From NCBI RefSeq assembly GCF_030406665.1, contig NZ_CP129121.1, forward strand, positions 186,001 through 250,000: DNA of 64,000 nt, given 5' to 3'. Shown piece after piece: positions 50,518 to 59,180 of this stretch. Under the pieces are notes generated by a model that saw only the letters and a program-made list of their open reading frames with translations, ran no database searches and was not told the DNA's origin. The stretch is from Halomonas halophila. GTDB lineage: Bacteria; Pseudomonadota; Gammaproteobacteria; Pseudomonadales; Halomonadaceae. The stretch's first letter is position 1, and each line of letters starts with the position of its first letter. The translations under genes were made by a program, and so were the position numbers.

Positions 50518-51855
50518 ATGACGCAGATGACCTGGGAGCGGCTGCTCGACCCGGCCCGGCTCCATGACCGGCGCGGCACGTCCCGCGACGAGATCGGCCG
50601 CAGCCCCTTCCACAAGGACCACGACCGCATCGTCTTCGCCGGCTCCTTCCGCCGCCTGGGGCGCAAGACCCAGGTGCACCCGCTGACCGACAACGATCAT
50701 ATCCACACCCGCTTGACCCACTCGCTGGAGGTCGGCTGCGTAGGGCGCTCGCTGGGCATGAGCGTCGGCGAGGGGCTGCGCCACCGGCTGCCCGAGGACA
50801 TCACGCCGGCCGATCTCGGCGTGATCGTCCAGGCCGCCTGCCTGGGCCACGACATCGGCAACCCGCCCTTCGGCCACGCCGGGGAGTACGCGATCCGCGA
50901 CTGGTTCAAGCGCGCCGAGAGCGACGGCAGCGGGCTGCTGGAGGGGCTGTCCGACGCCGAGCGCGCCGACCTGCTGACCTACGAGGGCAACGCCCAGGGC
51001 TTTCGCATCGTCACCCAGATCGAATACAACCAGTTCCGCGGTGGCATGCGCCTGACCGCGGCGACGCTGGGCACCCTGCTCAAGTATCCCTGGACCGTCG
51101 AGCACGGCGGCAGCGCCGGCAAGTTCGGCTGCTACCAGAGCGAGGCCCATCTGCTGACCGAGGTGGCCGAGCGGCTGGGGCTGCTGCCCCAGGGCGAGAA
51201 CCGCTGGAGCCGGCATCCGCTGGCCTGGCTGGTCGAGGCCGCCGACGACATCTGCTACGCGCTGCTCGACCTGGAGGACGGCCTGGAGATGGGCATCCTC
51301 GGTTTCGACGAGGTGGCCGGCATCCTGACCCAGATCGCCGGCGGCGAGCCCGGCGACTTCGCGACCATGCGCGAGGAGGGCGTGTCCCAGCGGCGGCGGA
51401 TCGCCGCGCTGCGCGGGGCGGCCATGGAGCGGGCGGTGACCGAGGTGGCCGGAGCGTTCGTCCAGCACGAGGCCGAGCTGCTCGGCGGCCGGCTGCGCCA
51501 CGACCTGCTCGAGCTGTGCCACCCGGACCTGGACTGGGGGGTGAAGACGGCCAAGCAGCTGGCGCGGGAGCGCATCTTCCGCAACGAACGCAAGGCCAAG
51601 CTGGAGATCGGCGCCTACACCACGCTGGGCATCCTGCTGGAGGCCTTCATCGGCGCCGCCCACGAGCTGCACCACACCGGCGGCTCGACCTTCAAGCACC
51701 AGCGGGTGCTGGCGCTGATCGGCGAGAACACCCCGCGCCCCTCCTGGTCGCTCTACGACAGCTACCGGCGCATGCTCGACTTCATCGGCGGCATGACCGA
51801 CCACTACGCGGTGGATCTGGCTCAGGAGATGGGCGGGCGGCTCAGGGGCGACTGA
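50518..51855 (+). CDS. dgt: Deoxyguanosinetriphosphate triphosphohydrolase
   Basis: A 445-residue HD hydrolase releasing tripolyphosphate from dGTP. The FAGSFRRLGRKTQVHPL motif, metal-binding HTRLTHSLEV (His) and LGHDIGNPPFGHAGE (His-Asp) match the dGTPase family. The length is that of the type-1 dNTPases. The ATG at 50518 has AAGGAGG 7 bp upstream. Confidence 0.95.
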   Translation: MTQMTWERLLDPARLHDRRGTSRDEIGRSPFHKDHDRIVFAGSFRRLGRKTQVHPLTDNDHIHTRLTHSLEVGCVGRSLGMSVGEGLRHRLPEDITPADLGVIVQAACLGHDIGNPPFGHAGEYAIRDWFKRAESDGSGLLEGLSDAERADLLTYEGNAQGFRIVTQIEYNQFRGGMRLTAATLGTLLKYPWTVEHGGSAGKFGCYQSEAHLLTEVAERLGLLPQGENRWSRHPLAWLVEAADDICYALLDLEDGLEMGILGFDEVAGILTQIAGGEPGDFATMREEGVSQRRRIAALRGAAMERAVTEVAGAFVQHEAELLGGRLRHDLLELCHPDLDWGVKTAKQLARERIFRNERKAKLEIGAYTTLGILLEAFIGAAHELHHTGGSTFKHQRVLALIGENTPRPSWSLYDSYRRMLDFIGGMTDHYAVDLAQEMGGRLRGD

Positions 51856-51879
51856 GCGGCGGGCCTCTGCGGCGCCGGT

Positions 51880-52689
51880 TCAGGCCGTCAGCTGCAGCGG
51901 CGGCTCCCCGTCAGGATCGCGATCGTCGTCGTCCAGGCCGATGACGCGGCGGATGGCGTCGCCGATGCGCCGGCTGCTGTTGGCGATGCCCTGGTTGCCG
52001 AACAGGCGGTTGAACTCGAACACGTAGGGATGCCCGTCGACCATGGCGATGTCGAAGCCGGCGTGGTCGATGTCGAGCTCGCGGGCCAGGCGGCGGGCCA
52101 GACCGATGGCCGCCTCGGGAATCGCCGCGTGGTCGATTCGTCCGCCCTGGCTGACGTTGGCGCGATAGCCCTCGAGCGGCGTGATCCGCCAGTAGGCGGC
52201 GATCACCTCGCCGACGACCAGCACGATGCGCAGGTCACGGTCGATCGGCAGCCGCGCCTGGGCATACAGCACCGGCTCCTCGGCGACGTGGTCGTCGAGA
52301 TCCTGGCGCGACGCGATCAGCCGTACGCCCTCGCCCATGGCGCTCTTGATGCGCTTGGCGATGAAGGGGTAGCCGAAGCGCGCCTCGATGTGGTCGAGAG
52401 CGGCGCGGGAGGTGCCGCGAATCTCGGTGGGCGGCACGTGCTCGGGGCACAGTGCCAGGAAGGCGCGGGTCTGCTGGACCTTGTCGTGGCCCAGGTGGTA
52501 GCTGGCCAGACTCGGGAAGATGCGCGCGCCGAGCCCGTAGGCCAGGGCATTGACCTGCCAGTATTCGGGGAACAGCAGCCAGTCCGCCTGACGGATCTCC
52601 TCCAGGTGATCGTACATGCGTTCCGGCTTGATATAGCGCACCCCGGGAATCCCCAGGGTGCGAAAAACGTCGAACGTGATGAGTTTCAT
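51880..52689 (-). CDS. ATP-grasp domain protein of unknown substrate
   Basis: A 269-residue RimK-like ATP-grasp enzyme. The nucleotide-binding Lys is in GYPFIAKRIKSAMGEGVRLI, DRDLRIVLVVGEVIAAYWR is the central domain, and FDIAMVDGHPYVFEFNRLFGNQGI holds the metal-binding E.N motif. Such enzymes ligate a carboxylate to an amine or thiol. There are no linked peptide-biosynthesis genes, so the product is unknown. Confidence 0.83.
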   Translation of the reverse strand: MKLITFDVFRTLGIPGVRYIKPERMYDHLEEIRQADWLLFPEYWQVNALAYGLGARIFPSLASYHLGHDKVQQTRAFLALCPEHVPPTEIRGTSRAALDHIEARFGYPFIAKRIKSAMGEGVRLIASRQDLDDHVAEEPVLYAQARLPIDRDLRIVLVVGEVIAAYWRITPLEGYRANVSQGGRIDHAAIPEAAIGLARRLARELDIDHAGFDIAMVDGHPYVFEFNRLFGNQGIANSSRRIGDAIRRVIGLDDDDRDPDGEPPLQLTA

Positions 52690-52810
52690 GGTGATGAAAA
52701 GGCCATCTCCTGCGAAGGCGGCGAATTATTATCCGCCTTCATGGTTCTGGCAAGCGTTATCGGCCCTCGGGCATCCCCGAGGCAGGCATGATGAGGAGGA
52801 GCGCACGACA

Positions 52811-53608
52811 GTGAAGCGTGCTAGACCGTATTGGCGGCCGAAGAAGGTGCTGCTGATGGGGCTGCTGGGCGGCTGGCTGGCCGTGACCTCGGCCCTGCCG
52901 GCCTCGGCGTCATCGCCACTGGCGCTGGACGGTGTCGATCACTACACCTTGGCGCTGACCTGGCATCCCGGCTTCTGCGCCAGTCGCTCGCGGCCGCCAC
53001 GAGAGTGCCGGGAGGCCCGGCTGCGGCGCGGGGCGGACGACGGCTTCGTGCTGCACGGGCTCTGGGCCTCGCTACCCGACGACTTCCGCGAGCGCGGGGT
53101 CACGCGTCGTGACTGGTGGCGCCAGGGATGCTTCCTGGAAACGCCACGGCCGGACGGTGGTTTCTGCCGCGCCCATGCGCCGCTGGCGCTGCCGGACGCC
53201 CTCGGGCGGCGGCTGGATCGTGCCATGCCGGGGCGGGCGAGCTGCCTGGATCGCTACCAGTACGCCAAGCACGCGGCCTGCCTGGCGCTGCCCGAGGAAG
53301 CGCTGTTCGCGACCTCGCTCGAGCTGCTTGAGGCAGTGAACGACAGCGCCTTCGGCGACTTCGTGGCGCTGCATCGTGGCGGCGTGGTGGGGCGCAACGC
53401 CCTGATCGATGCCTTCGAGGCGGCTTTCGGCGAGGGCCGGGGGCGGGCGCTGCGCCTGGAGTGCCGCGGGCGCGGCAACCGGCTGCTGACCGAGGTGCGT
53501 ATCGGCATCGATGCCGAGGCCCTCGACCGCTTCCCGTCGGCCGACAGCCTGGTACGGCTCGGCCGCGGGCGCTGCGCGACGCGGGTCAGGATCGCCGATT
53601 TCGACTGA
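52811..53608 (+). CDS. Ribonuclease T2 family protein
   Basis: A 265-residue exported endoribonuclease. The GTG at 52811 with GAGGAGGA about 10 bp upstream starts a signal peptide (LGGWLAVTSALPASASS). CAS1 is GFVLHGLWAS with the first catalytic His, and CAS2 is YQYAKHAACLAL with the second His (the usual KHGTC is altered). Cysteines fit two disulfides. It degrades RNA non-specifically in the periplasm. Confidence 0.83.
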   Translation: MKRARPYWRPKKVLLMGLLGGWLAVTSALPASASSPLALDGVDHYTLALTWHPGFCASRSRPPRECREARLRRGADDGFVLHGLWASLPDDFRERGVTRRDWWRQGCFLETPRPDGGFCRAHAPLALPDALGRRLDRAMPGRASCLDRYQYAKHAACLALPEEALFATSLELLEAVNDSAFGDFVALHRGGVVGRNALIDAFEAAFGEGRGRALRLECRGRGNRLLTEVRIGIDAEALDRFPSADSLVRLGRGRCATRVRIADFD

Positions 53609-53618
53609 CGGCCATCCC

Positions 53619-54497
53619 TCAGTGCGGGGCGCGGCGGTGGATCGCGGCGATCACCGCCTCGCGGGTGGCGTCGTCGAGGGCATCCAGACGCCGCTCGGGC
53701 AGCCGCTCGGCCAGGGCATCGCCGCTGACCACCAGCAGGTCATCGGCGGCCTCGGGGTGCTCGATCTGCCAGCCAGGCAGGGCCAGCACGCCCTGCACCG
53801 GCACCGGTTGGCCCAGCTCTTGCTCCAGCCATTCGGCCAGCCAGCGCGCGGCGCGGCGGGTGTCGCGCAGCGGGCGTCGCTCGATCCAGCCCGGGAAGCG
53901 CAGGCGAGCGTGTTCGACCGTGACGCGGTTGTCCTCCTCGCCAGAGGGGCGCACCGTCGGGCTGCGGGCCCAGGTCTCGACGGCGAACACGCCATGGGGC
54001 GTGATCGCCACGTGATCGAGCGTGTCGCCTTCGGCGGGCACGTCGTGGAAGATGACGTAGGGGTGTGACTCGGGGCGGATCAGTCGCTCGAGCTCCTGGC
54101 CCACCGCCAGTTCGCAGGCCAGCCCCAGCTTGAGGCGGCGGATGCGCTGGAAGTCGCGGATCAGTCGGAAGCAGAAGATCAGCACCAGCAGCGTGGAGAG
54201 CGCGCCGTAGAGGGTCCATTCGACCCATTCCGGTTCGTCGGAGAACAGCATGCGCCCCATGCCGTAGACCAGCGGCGTCATGATCACGATCGGGCCCAGG
54301 GCGCCGTTGAGGAACAGGCCGGCGAAGGCGCGGTCCAGACGGTCGCGCAGCGACTGGCCCGGCTCGCGCAGCGGGTGGGCGTCGAAGGGCGAGCTGACCC
54401 GGGCGTCGTGCAGATTGCGCAGCCCGACCACGATCACCGCGGTCGCCGCCAGAGGAAACAGGAAGATGAGGGGAATCAGGTATTCCAGCCAGGCCAT
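53619..54497 (-). CDS. Membrane-anchored NERD domain protein
   Basis: A 292-residue protein with N-terminal membrane helices (IPLIFLFPLAATAVIVVG, GPIVIMTPLVYGMGRM, LYGALSTLLVLIFCF) and a C-terminal NERD (nuclease-related) domain: ELAVGQELERLI, HVAITPHGVFAVETWA and VQGVLALPGWQIEH. NERD proteins are linked to DNA processing but not biochemically defined. The start at 54497 is preferred for its AAGGA. Confidence 0.82.
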   Translation of the reverse strand: MAWLEYLIPLIFLFPLAATAVIVVGLRNLHDARVSSPFDAHPLREPGQSLRDRLDRAFAGLFLNGALGPIVIMTPLVYGMGRMLFSDEPEWVEWTLYGALSTLLVLIFCFRLIRDFQRIRRLKLGLACELAVGQELERLIRPESHPYVIFHDVPAEGDTLDHVAITPHGVFAVETWARSPTVRPSGEEDNRVTVEHARLRFPGWIERRPLRDTRRAARWLAEWLEQELGQPVPVQGVLALPGWQIEHPEAADDLLVVSGDALAERLPERRLDALDDATREAVIAAIHRRAPH

Positions 54498-54592
54498 CGG
54501 GAGTCCTTGCCCGTGGGGGATCCCGTCTATTGTAGACAGGATCGGCGCCCCGAGGCCATGCTCGGCGCGCATGCCGAGAAGCGAGGAGTGAC

Positions 54593-55462
54593 ATGAGCGA
54601 TCGTCAGGCGCCGCTCGGCGCCGATCTCGAGGCCCTGGCGGCCTTCGTGGCGAGCACGCCGCGCCTGGCCGTGCTGACCGGGGCCGGCGTCAGCACGGCC
54701 AGCGGCATCCCCGACTATCGCGACGACGGCGGCGACTGGAAGCGCTCGCCGCCGATGCAGCATGGCGTCTTCATGGGCAGCCAGGCCGCCCGGCAGCGCT
54801 ATTGGGCGCGGGCGCTGATCGGCTTCCGCACGCTTCAGGAGGCGCGCCCCAACGAGGCCCATGGTGCCCTGGCGCGGCTCGAGGCCGAAGGGCGGGTGAT
54901 CGGCATCATCACCCAGAACGTCGACGGCCTGCATCGCCGCGCCGGCTCGCGTCGGGTGATCGAGCTGCATGGCCGGGCCGACCTGGTGCGCTGCATGGGC
55001 TGCGGGGCGACACGCATGCGCCATGATCTGCATGCCGAGCTGGCCCGCCACAATCCCGACTGGCTCGACACCGGCGCCCGGGCCGGTCCGGATGGCGATG
55101 CCGACCTGGAAGCGGACTTCGCGGGCTTCCGTGTGCCGGACTGCACCCGCTGCGGTGACGGCATCTGGAAGCCGGACGTGGTGTTCTTCGGCGACAGCGT
55201 GCCTCGCCCCCGCGTGGACGAGGCCTTCGCGTTGCTGGAGGAGGCCGACGGGCTGCTGGTGGTGGGCTCGTCGCTGATGGTCTACTCGGGCTTCCGCTTC
55301 GCCCGCGAAGCCGCCCGGGCCGGCAAGCCACTGGCCTGTCTGAACCTCGGACGCACCCGCGCCGACGACCTCTATACGCTCAAGGTCACGGCCGGCGCCG
55401 AGGCCGGGCTGGCCGCGCTGGTCGAGACGCTGAAGGAAGGGCCTAGCCGCCGGCCAGCCTGA
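54593..55462 (+). CDS. NAD-dependent protein deacylase (sirtuin)
   Basis: A 289-residue Sir2 enzyme. NAD site GAGVSTASGIPDYRDDGG, TQNVDGLHRRAG with catalytic His in ELHGRADLVRC, and Zn Cys pairs CMGC and CTRCGDG separated by about 50 residues. PDVVFFGDSVP and the YSGFRFA end fit the class II (SIRT4-like) branch. It removes lysine acyl groups with NAD. The end overlaps the convergent SUI1 gene by 20 bp. Confidence 0.93.
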   Translation: MSDRQAPLGADLEALAAFVASTPRLAVLTGAGVSTASGIPDYRDDGGDWKRSPPMQHGVFMGSQAARQRYWARALIGFRTLQEARPNEAHGALARLEAEGRVIGIITQNVDGLHRRAGSRRVIELHGRADLVRCMGCGATRMRHDLHAELARHNPDWLDTGARAGPDGDADLEADFAGFRVPDCTRCGDGIWKPDVVFFGDSVPRPRVDEAFALLEEADGLLVVGSSLMVYSGFRFAREAARAGKPLACLNLGRTRADDLYTLKVTAGAEAGLAALVETLKEGPSRRPA

Positions 55463-55817
55463 CCTTGAACCCTCGCTTCTCCAGCTCGCCCTTGAGCACC
55501 TCGCGCTGGTCGCCTTGAATCTCGATCACGCCGTCCTTCAGGGCGCCGCCGGTGCCGCAGCGTTTCTTGAGCTCCTTGGCCAGGGTCTTGAGCTCGTCGG
55601 CCTTGAGCGGCACGCCATCGACCAGGGTCACGCCCTTGCCCTTGCGGCCCTTGGTCTCGCGGCGTAGGCGCACGATGCCGTCCAGGCCCGCCAGGCGCTC
55701 CTCTTCGGCGGCCTCGGCGCAGCGGCAGTCGTCGACGGGCTGGCGGCACTCGGGGCAGGTGTCGCCGTGTTCGGTGGAGTAGACCAGGCCACGCAGCTGG
55801 TCCTGGAGAGATGCCAT
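55443..55817 (-). CDS. yciH: Translation initiation factor SUI1 family (YciH)
   Basis: A 124-residue protein with an N-terminal zinc-knuckle-like CPECRQPVDDCRC and a C-terminal SUI1 domain (TKGRKGKGVTLVDGVPL, KRCGTGGALKDGVIEIQGD). YciH promotes accurate start-codon choice on the small subunit. ATG with GGAGG upstream. Confidence 0.92.
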   Translation of the reverse strand: MASLQDQLRGLVYSTEHGDTCPECRQPVDDCRCAEAAEEERLAGLDGIVRLRRETKGRKGKGVTLVDGVPLKADELKTLAKELKKRCGTGGALKDGVIEIQGDQREVLKGELEKRGFKVRLAGG

Positions 55818-55902
55818 GGGGCCTCCTCGGCAATGGATGCGGGCCCCAGATGATACGAGGCCCGGCGGCGGCGGTCGATGCGGGCGGGCCTTGCGCGTCG
55901 GC

Positions 55903-57087
55903 TCATGTGTGCCGACGGTCGGGCCCGAGGACCTCGGGGCCGAGCTCGGAGGCCTGGCTCAGCCCCAGCAAGCCGATCGTCCGGTCCACTTCTCCGCGCA
56001 GCAGGTCGAGGGCATGCGCGACGCCGGCCTGGCCGCCGGCGGCCAGGCCGTACAGCGTCGCTCGCCCCAGCCAGACCGCATCGGCCCCCAGGGCCAGCGC
56101 CTTGACGATATCCGTGCCACGCCGGAAGCCGCTGTCGATGAACAGCTGGCAGCGTTCGCCGACGGCCTTTCTGGCGTCGGGCAGCACCTCCAGCGGCGAG
56201 CAGGCGCTATCGAGCTGGCGCCCCCCATGATTGGAGAGTACCACCCCGTCGACGCCGAGTGTCGCGGCCTGCTCGGCCTCGGCCGGCGCCAGGATGCCCT
56301 TGACGATCAGCTTGCCCTGCCAGTGATCGCGCAGCCAGGCGATATCGTCCCAGTTGAGGGAAGGGTCCAGCTGCTGGCCGATGATGGCCGAGGCGCCCTG
56401 CACGCTCTGCTTGCCGGGCGGCAGCAGGTCGCCGAGGTTCTTGAAGGTGGGCATGCCGTCGGGGATCAGCACGTCGGCGATCCAGCGCGGGCGGGTCAGC
56501 AGATGCAGGAGATTGCGCAGCGTGGGCTGCATGGGCTTGCGGAAGTTGCGCAGGTCCCACTCCCGGTTGCCGTAGATGGCGCTGTCGGTGGTGACCACGA
56601 GCGTCTCGTATCGCGCCGTTCGGCAGCGTTCGACCAGTTTCCTGACGTAGTCGCGGTCGCGATAGAAGTAGATCTGCATCCAGGCCCTGAGGTCTTCGAC
56701 GTCGGCGATCTCCTCCAGCGAGGTGGTGGCCACGTTGCTGAGCACGAAGGGGATGTTCGCAGCGGACGCCGCCGCGGCCAGCTTCAGGTCGCCGTTCTTC
56801 GTCATCATGCCGTTGTAGCCGGTCGGTCCGATCACCAGAGGCAGGGCATGTTGCCGGCCCAGCAGGGTGGTGGACAGGTCCCGGGGGCCGACGCGCGTCA
56901 GGGTTTTCGGTTCGAACCGGTAATCGTCGAACACCCGGCGGTTGCGATCCAGCGTGCGTTCATCGTCGGCACCGCCCTCGAGATACTCATGGACAAAATG
57001 GGGCAGTCTGCGGCGGGCGATCCGCGCCAGGTCCTCGATGTTGAGTGCCTTTCGATAGTCGGTTCCGGCATAGCTGGCGCGTTCCAC
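55903..57087 (-). CDS. lldD: FMN-dependent alpha-hydroxy acid dehydrogenase (lactate dehydrogenase type)
   Basis: A 394-residue TIM-barrel flavoenzyme. Substrate-binding Tyr is near HEYLEGGADDERT, LVIGPTGYNGMMT and QIYFYRDRDYV form the FMN pocket, and the catalytic His is in GVVLSNHGGRQLD. GTDIVKALALGADAVWLGR binds the FMN phosphate. Oxidises L-lactate or a related 2-hydroxy acid. I chose the GTG at 57087, with GGGAG 6 bp upstream, over an ATG at 57114 without one. Divergent from the GntR gene. Confidence 0.88.
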   Translation of the reverse strand: MERASYAGTDYRKALNIEDLARIARRRLPHFVHEYLEGGADDERTLDRNRRVFDDYRFEPKTLTRVGPRDLSTTLLGRQHALPLVIGPTGYNGMMTKNGDLKLAAAASAANIPFVLSNVATTSLEEIADVEDLRAWMQIYFYRDRDYVRKLVERCRTARYETLVVTTDSAIYGNREWDLRNFRKPMQPTLRNLLHLLTRPRWIADVLIPDGMPTFKNLGDLLPPGKQSVQGASAIIGQQLDPSLNWDDIAWLRDHWQGKLIVKGILAPAEAEQAATLGVDGVVLSNHGGRQLDSACSPLEVLPDARKAVGERCQLFIDSGFRRGTDIVKALALGADAVWLGRATLYGLAAGGQAGVAHALDLLRGEVDRTIGLLGLSQASELGPEVLGPDRRHT

Positions 57088-57154
57088 GTGGGTCTCCCTT
57101 TGCCGATGGCGCATGACACCAATGTCTAATAACGAAGCGCTTTTCGCTCTCCTG

Positions 57155-57170
57155 CCATACTACCATACTA
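57155..57170. promoter_or_regulatory. Tandem CCATACTA repeat, candidate regulator site
   Basis: Two exact head-to-tail copies of CCATACTA lie in the 135-bp gap between lldD and the GntR gene. This AT-rich repeat in a GC-rich region could be the operator of the GntR regulator. There is no dyad, which is unusual for that family. Confidence 0.35.
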
Positions 57171-57222
57171 GTTGCATCGAAAAGGCGAGGGCCCATGGCC
57201 GTGCCGATAACGGGGTGACGTC

Positions 57223-57960
57223 ATGAACACGACATTGCAGGCGCTGTGGCAGGAGATGCGCGACGAGGGGGCGGTGCGCCAGCGGCTCTACACGGTGCTG
57301 CGGCAGTCGATCATCCGCATGGTGCTGGCGCCGGGGCAGGCGCTGTCGGAGAAGGAGCTGGCCGAGACCTTTTCGGTCAGTCGTCAGCCCGTCCGCGAGG
57401 CCTTCATCCGGCTGTCGGAGGCCGGACTGGTCGAGGTGCGCCCCCAGCGTGGCACCTTCGTGGTCAAGATTTCGCAGCAGGCCGTTCTCGAGGCCCGTTT
57501 CGTGCGCGAGGCGGTCGAGGTGGCCGTGGCACGAGAGGCCGCCAGCAAGGGGCTGAGTGATCGCACCCTGGCGGAGCTGCACGAGCTGATCGCGCGACAG
57601 CGCCGGTGCATCGAGCCGGCGGATCACGATCGCTTCTTCCTGCTGGATGAAGAGTTCCATCGCACCCTGTCGCTGGGGGCCGGGCAGCAGACCGCCTGGA
57701 AGGTGGCCGAGGAGGTCAAGGCGCAGCTCGATCGCGTGCGCTATCTGAGCGTTCCCGAGAGCACGCCGCTCGACAAGCTGATCGCCCAGCACCAGGCGAT
57801 CGTCGATGCAATCGAGCGACGCGATGCCGACGCGGCCGCCGAGGCGATGCGTGTTCACCAGTGCGAGATCCTGCAGTCGCTGCCCGACCTCGTGAGCCGA
57901 TTCCCCGAAATGTTCCAGTCCGCCCTGATACCACCGCTTGTCGAGGAGAGCCAGGCATGA
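57223..57960 (+). CDS. GntR-family regulator with FCD domain
   Basis: A 245-residue repressor-type regulator: winged HTH near residues 22-80 (LSEKELAETFSVSRQPVREAF and LVEVRPQRGTFVVK), and an FCD effector domain with metal-binding His in LLDEEFHRTLSL and AQHQAIVDAIERRD. The start of the sugar-acid operon: its TGA overlaps the dehydratase ATG. Likely responds to a hexonate and represses this operon, as UxuR/ExuR do. Confidence 0.9.
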   Translation: MNTTLQALWQEMRDEGAVRQRLYTVLRQSIIRMVLAPGQALSEKELAETFSVSRQPVREAFIRLSEAGLVEVRPQRGTFVVKISQQAVLEARFVREAVEVAVAREAASKGLSDRTLAELHELIARQRRCIEPADHDRFFLLDEEFHRTLSLGAGQQTAWKVAEEVKAQLDRVRYLSVPESTPLDKLIAQHQAIVDAIERRDADAAAEAMRVHQCEILQSLPDLVSRFPEMFQSALIPPLVEESQA

Positions 57961-59168
57961 AGATCGAACGGGCCTATACCATCGTCACCGCACCGGGGCG
58001 CAACTTCGTCACCCTCAAGATCGTTACCGACGAGGGCGTCTACGGCATCGGTGATGCCACCCTCAACGGCCGCGAGCAGGCGGTGGTGGCCTATCTCGAG
58101 GAACACGTGATCCCGGCCCTGATCGGCCGCGATCCCCAGCGCATCGAGGACATCTGGCACTACCTCTATCGCGGTGCCTACTGGCGCCGCGGTCCGGTGA
58201 CCATGACCGCCATCGCCGCCGTCGACATGGCGCTGTGGGATATCAAGGCCAAGGTCGCCGGGATGCCGCTGTACCAGCTGCTGGGCGGCAAGAGTCGCGA
58301 GCGAGTGATGGTCTACGGCCACGCCACCGGCAAGGACATCGAGTCCTGCCTCGAGGAGGTCGCGCGCCACGTCGAGCAGGGCTATCGCGCGGTTCGCGTG
58401 CAGGCCGGCGTGCCGGGGATCGCCAGCATCTACGGCGTGGCCAAGCGCCCCGGCGAGCGCTACGAGCCCGCCGATGCCGACCTGCCGGCCGAGCACGTCT
58501 GGAGCACCGCCAAGTATCTCAACCACGTGCCCAAGCTGTTCGCCGCCGTGCGCGAGCGCTTCGGCGATGACCTGCACGTGCTGCACGACGTCCACCACCG
58601 ACTGACGCCCATCGAGGCGGCGCGACTGGGCAAGGAGGTCGAGCCCTACCACCTGTTCTGGCTCGAGGACTGCGTGCCGGCCGAGAACCAGGAGAGCTTC
58701 GGCCTGATCCGCCAGCACACCACCACGCCGCTGGCGGTGGGCGAGGTCTTCAACAGCCTCTTCGATGCCAAGGCGCTGATCGAGAACCAGTGGATCGACT
58801 ATATCCGGGCGACCCTGACCCATGCCGGCGGCATCACCCACATGCGGCGGCTGGCCGACCTGGCCGGGCTCTATCACGTGCGCACCGGCTTCCACGGCCC
58901 GACCGATCTGTCGCCGGTCTGCCTGGGGGCGGCGATCCACTTCGATACCTGGGTGCCCAACTTCGGCATCCAGGAGTACATGCCTCATGCGGACGTGACC
59001 AACGAGGTCTTTCCCCACGACTACCGTTTCGAGGATGGCCACTTCATCGTCGGCGAGACGCCTGGACACGGCGTCGATATCGACGAGGACGCGGCCGCCC
59101 AATATCCCTATCGCCGTGCCAGCCTGCCGGTCAACCGGCTCGAGGACGGCACGCTGTGGCACTGGTAA
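57957..59168 (+). CDS. manD: D-mannonate dehydratase, ManD/RspA family
   Basis: A 403-residue enolase-superfamily dehydratase. Metal ligands are the Asp in LHVLHDVHHRL, the Glu in FWLEDCVP and the Glu in TTPLAVGEVFNS, with RVQAGVPGIASIYG the ManD-specific loop. HFDTWVPNFGIQEYMPHADV closes the active site. Converts D-mannonate to 2-keto-3-deoxygluconate. Purely sequence-based; some relatives are low-efficiency enzymes, which the gene context here argues against. Confidence 0.92.
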   Translation: MKIERAYTIVTAPGRNFVTLKIVTDEGVYGIGDATLNGREQAVVAYLEEHVIPALIGRDPQRIEDIWHYLYRGAYWRRGPVTMTAIAAVDMALWDIKAKVAGMPLYQLLGGKSRERVMVYGHATGKDIESCLEEVARHVEQGYRAVRVQAGVPGIASIYGVAKRPGERYEPADADLPAEHVWSTAKYLNHVPKLFAAVRERFGDDLHVLHDVHHRLTPIEAARLGKEVEPYHLFWLEDCVPAENQESFGLIRQHTTTPLAVGEVFNSLFDAKALIENQWIDYIRATLTHAGGITHMRRLADLAGLYHVRTGFHGPTDLSPVCLGAAIHFDTWVPNFGIQEYMPHADVTNEVFPHDYRFEDGHFIVGETPGHGVDIDEDAAAQYPYRRASLPVNRLEDGTLWHW

Positions 59169-59180
59169 CGAGGTGAATCG

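Noticed and set aside
48466..51804. A very long open leftward frame (over 1100 codons) across the Tct and dGTPase genes
   Set aside because: High-GC antisense artefact: low-complexity Arg/Gly/Gln/His-rich translation with no domain, and the opposite strand carries well-conserved genes. The same applies to long antisense frames at 57855-61280, 61763-63994 and 5966-8089.
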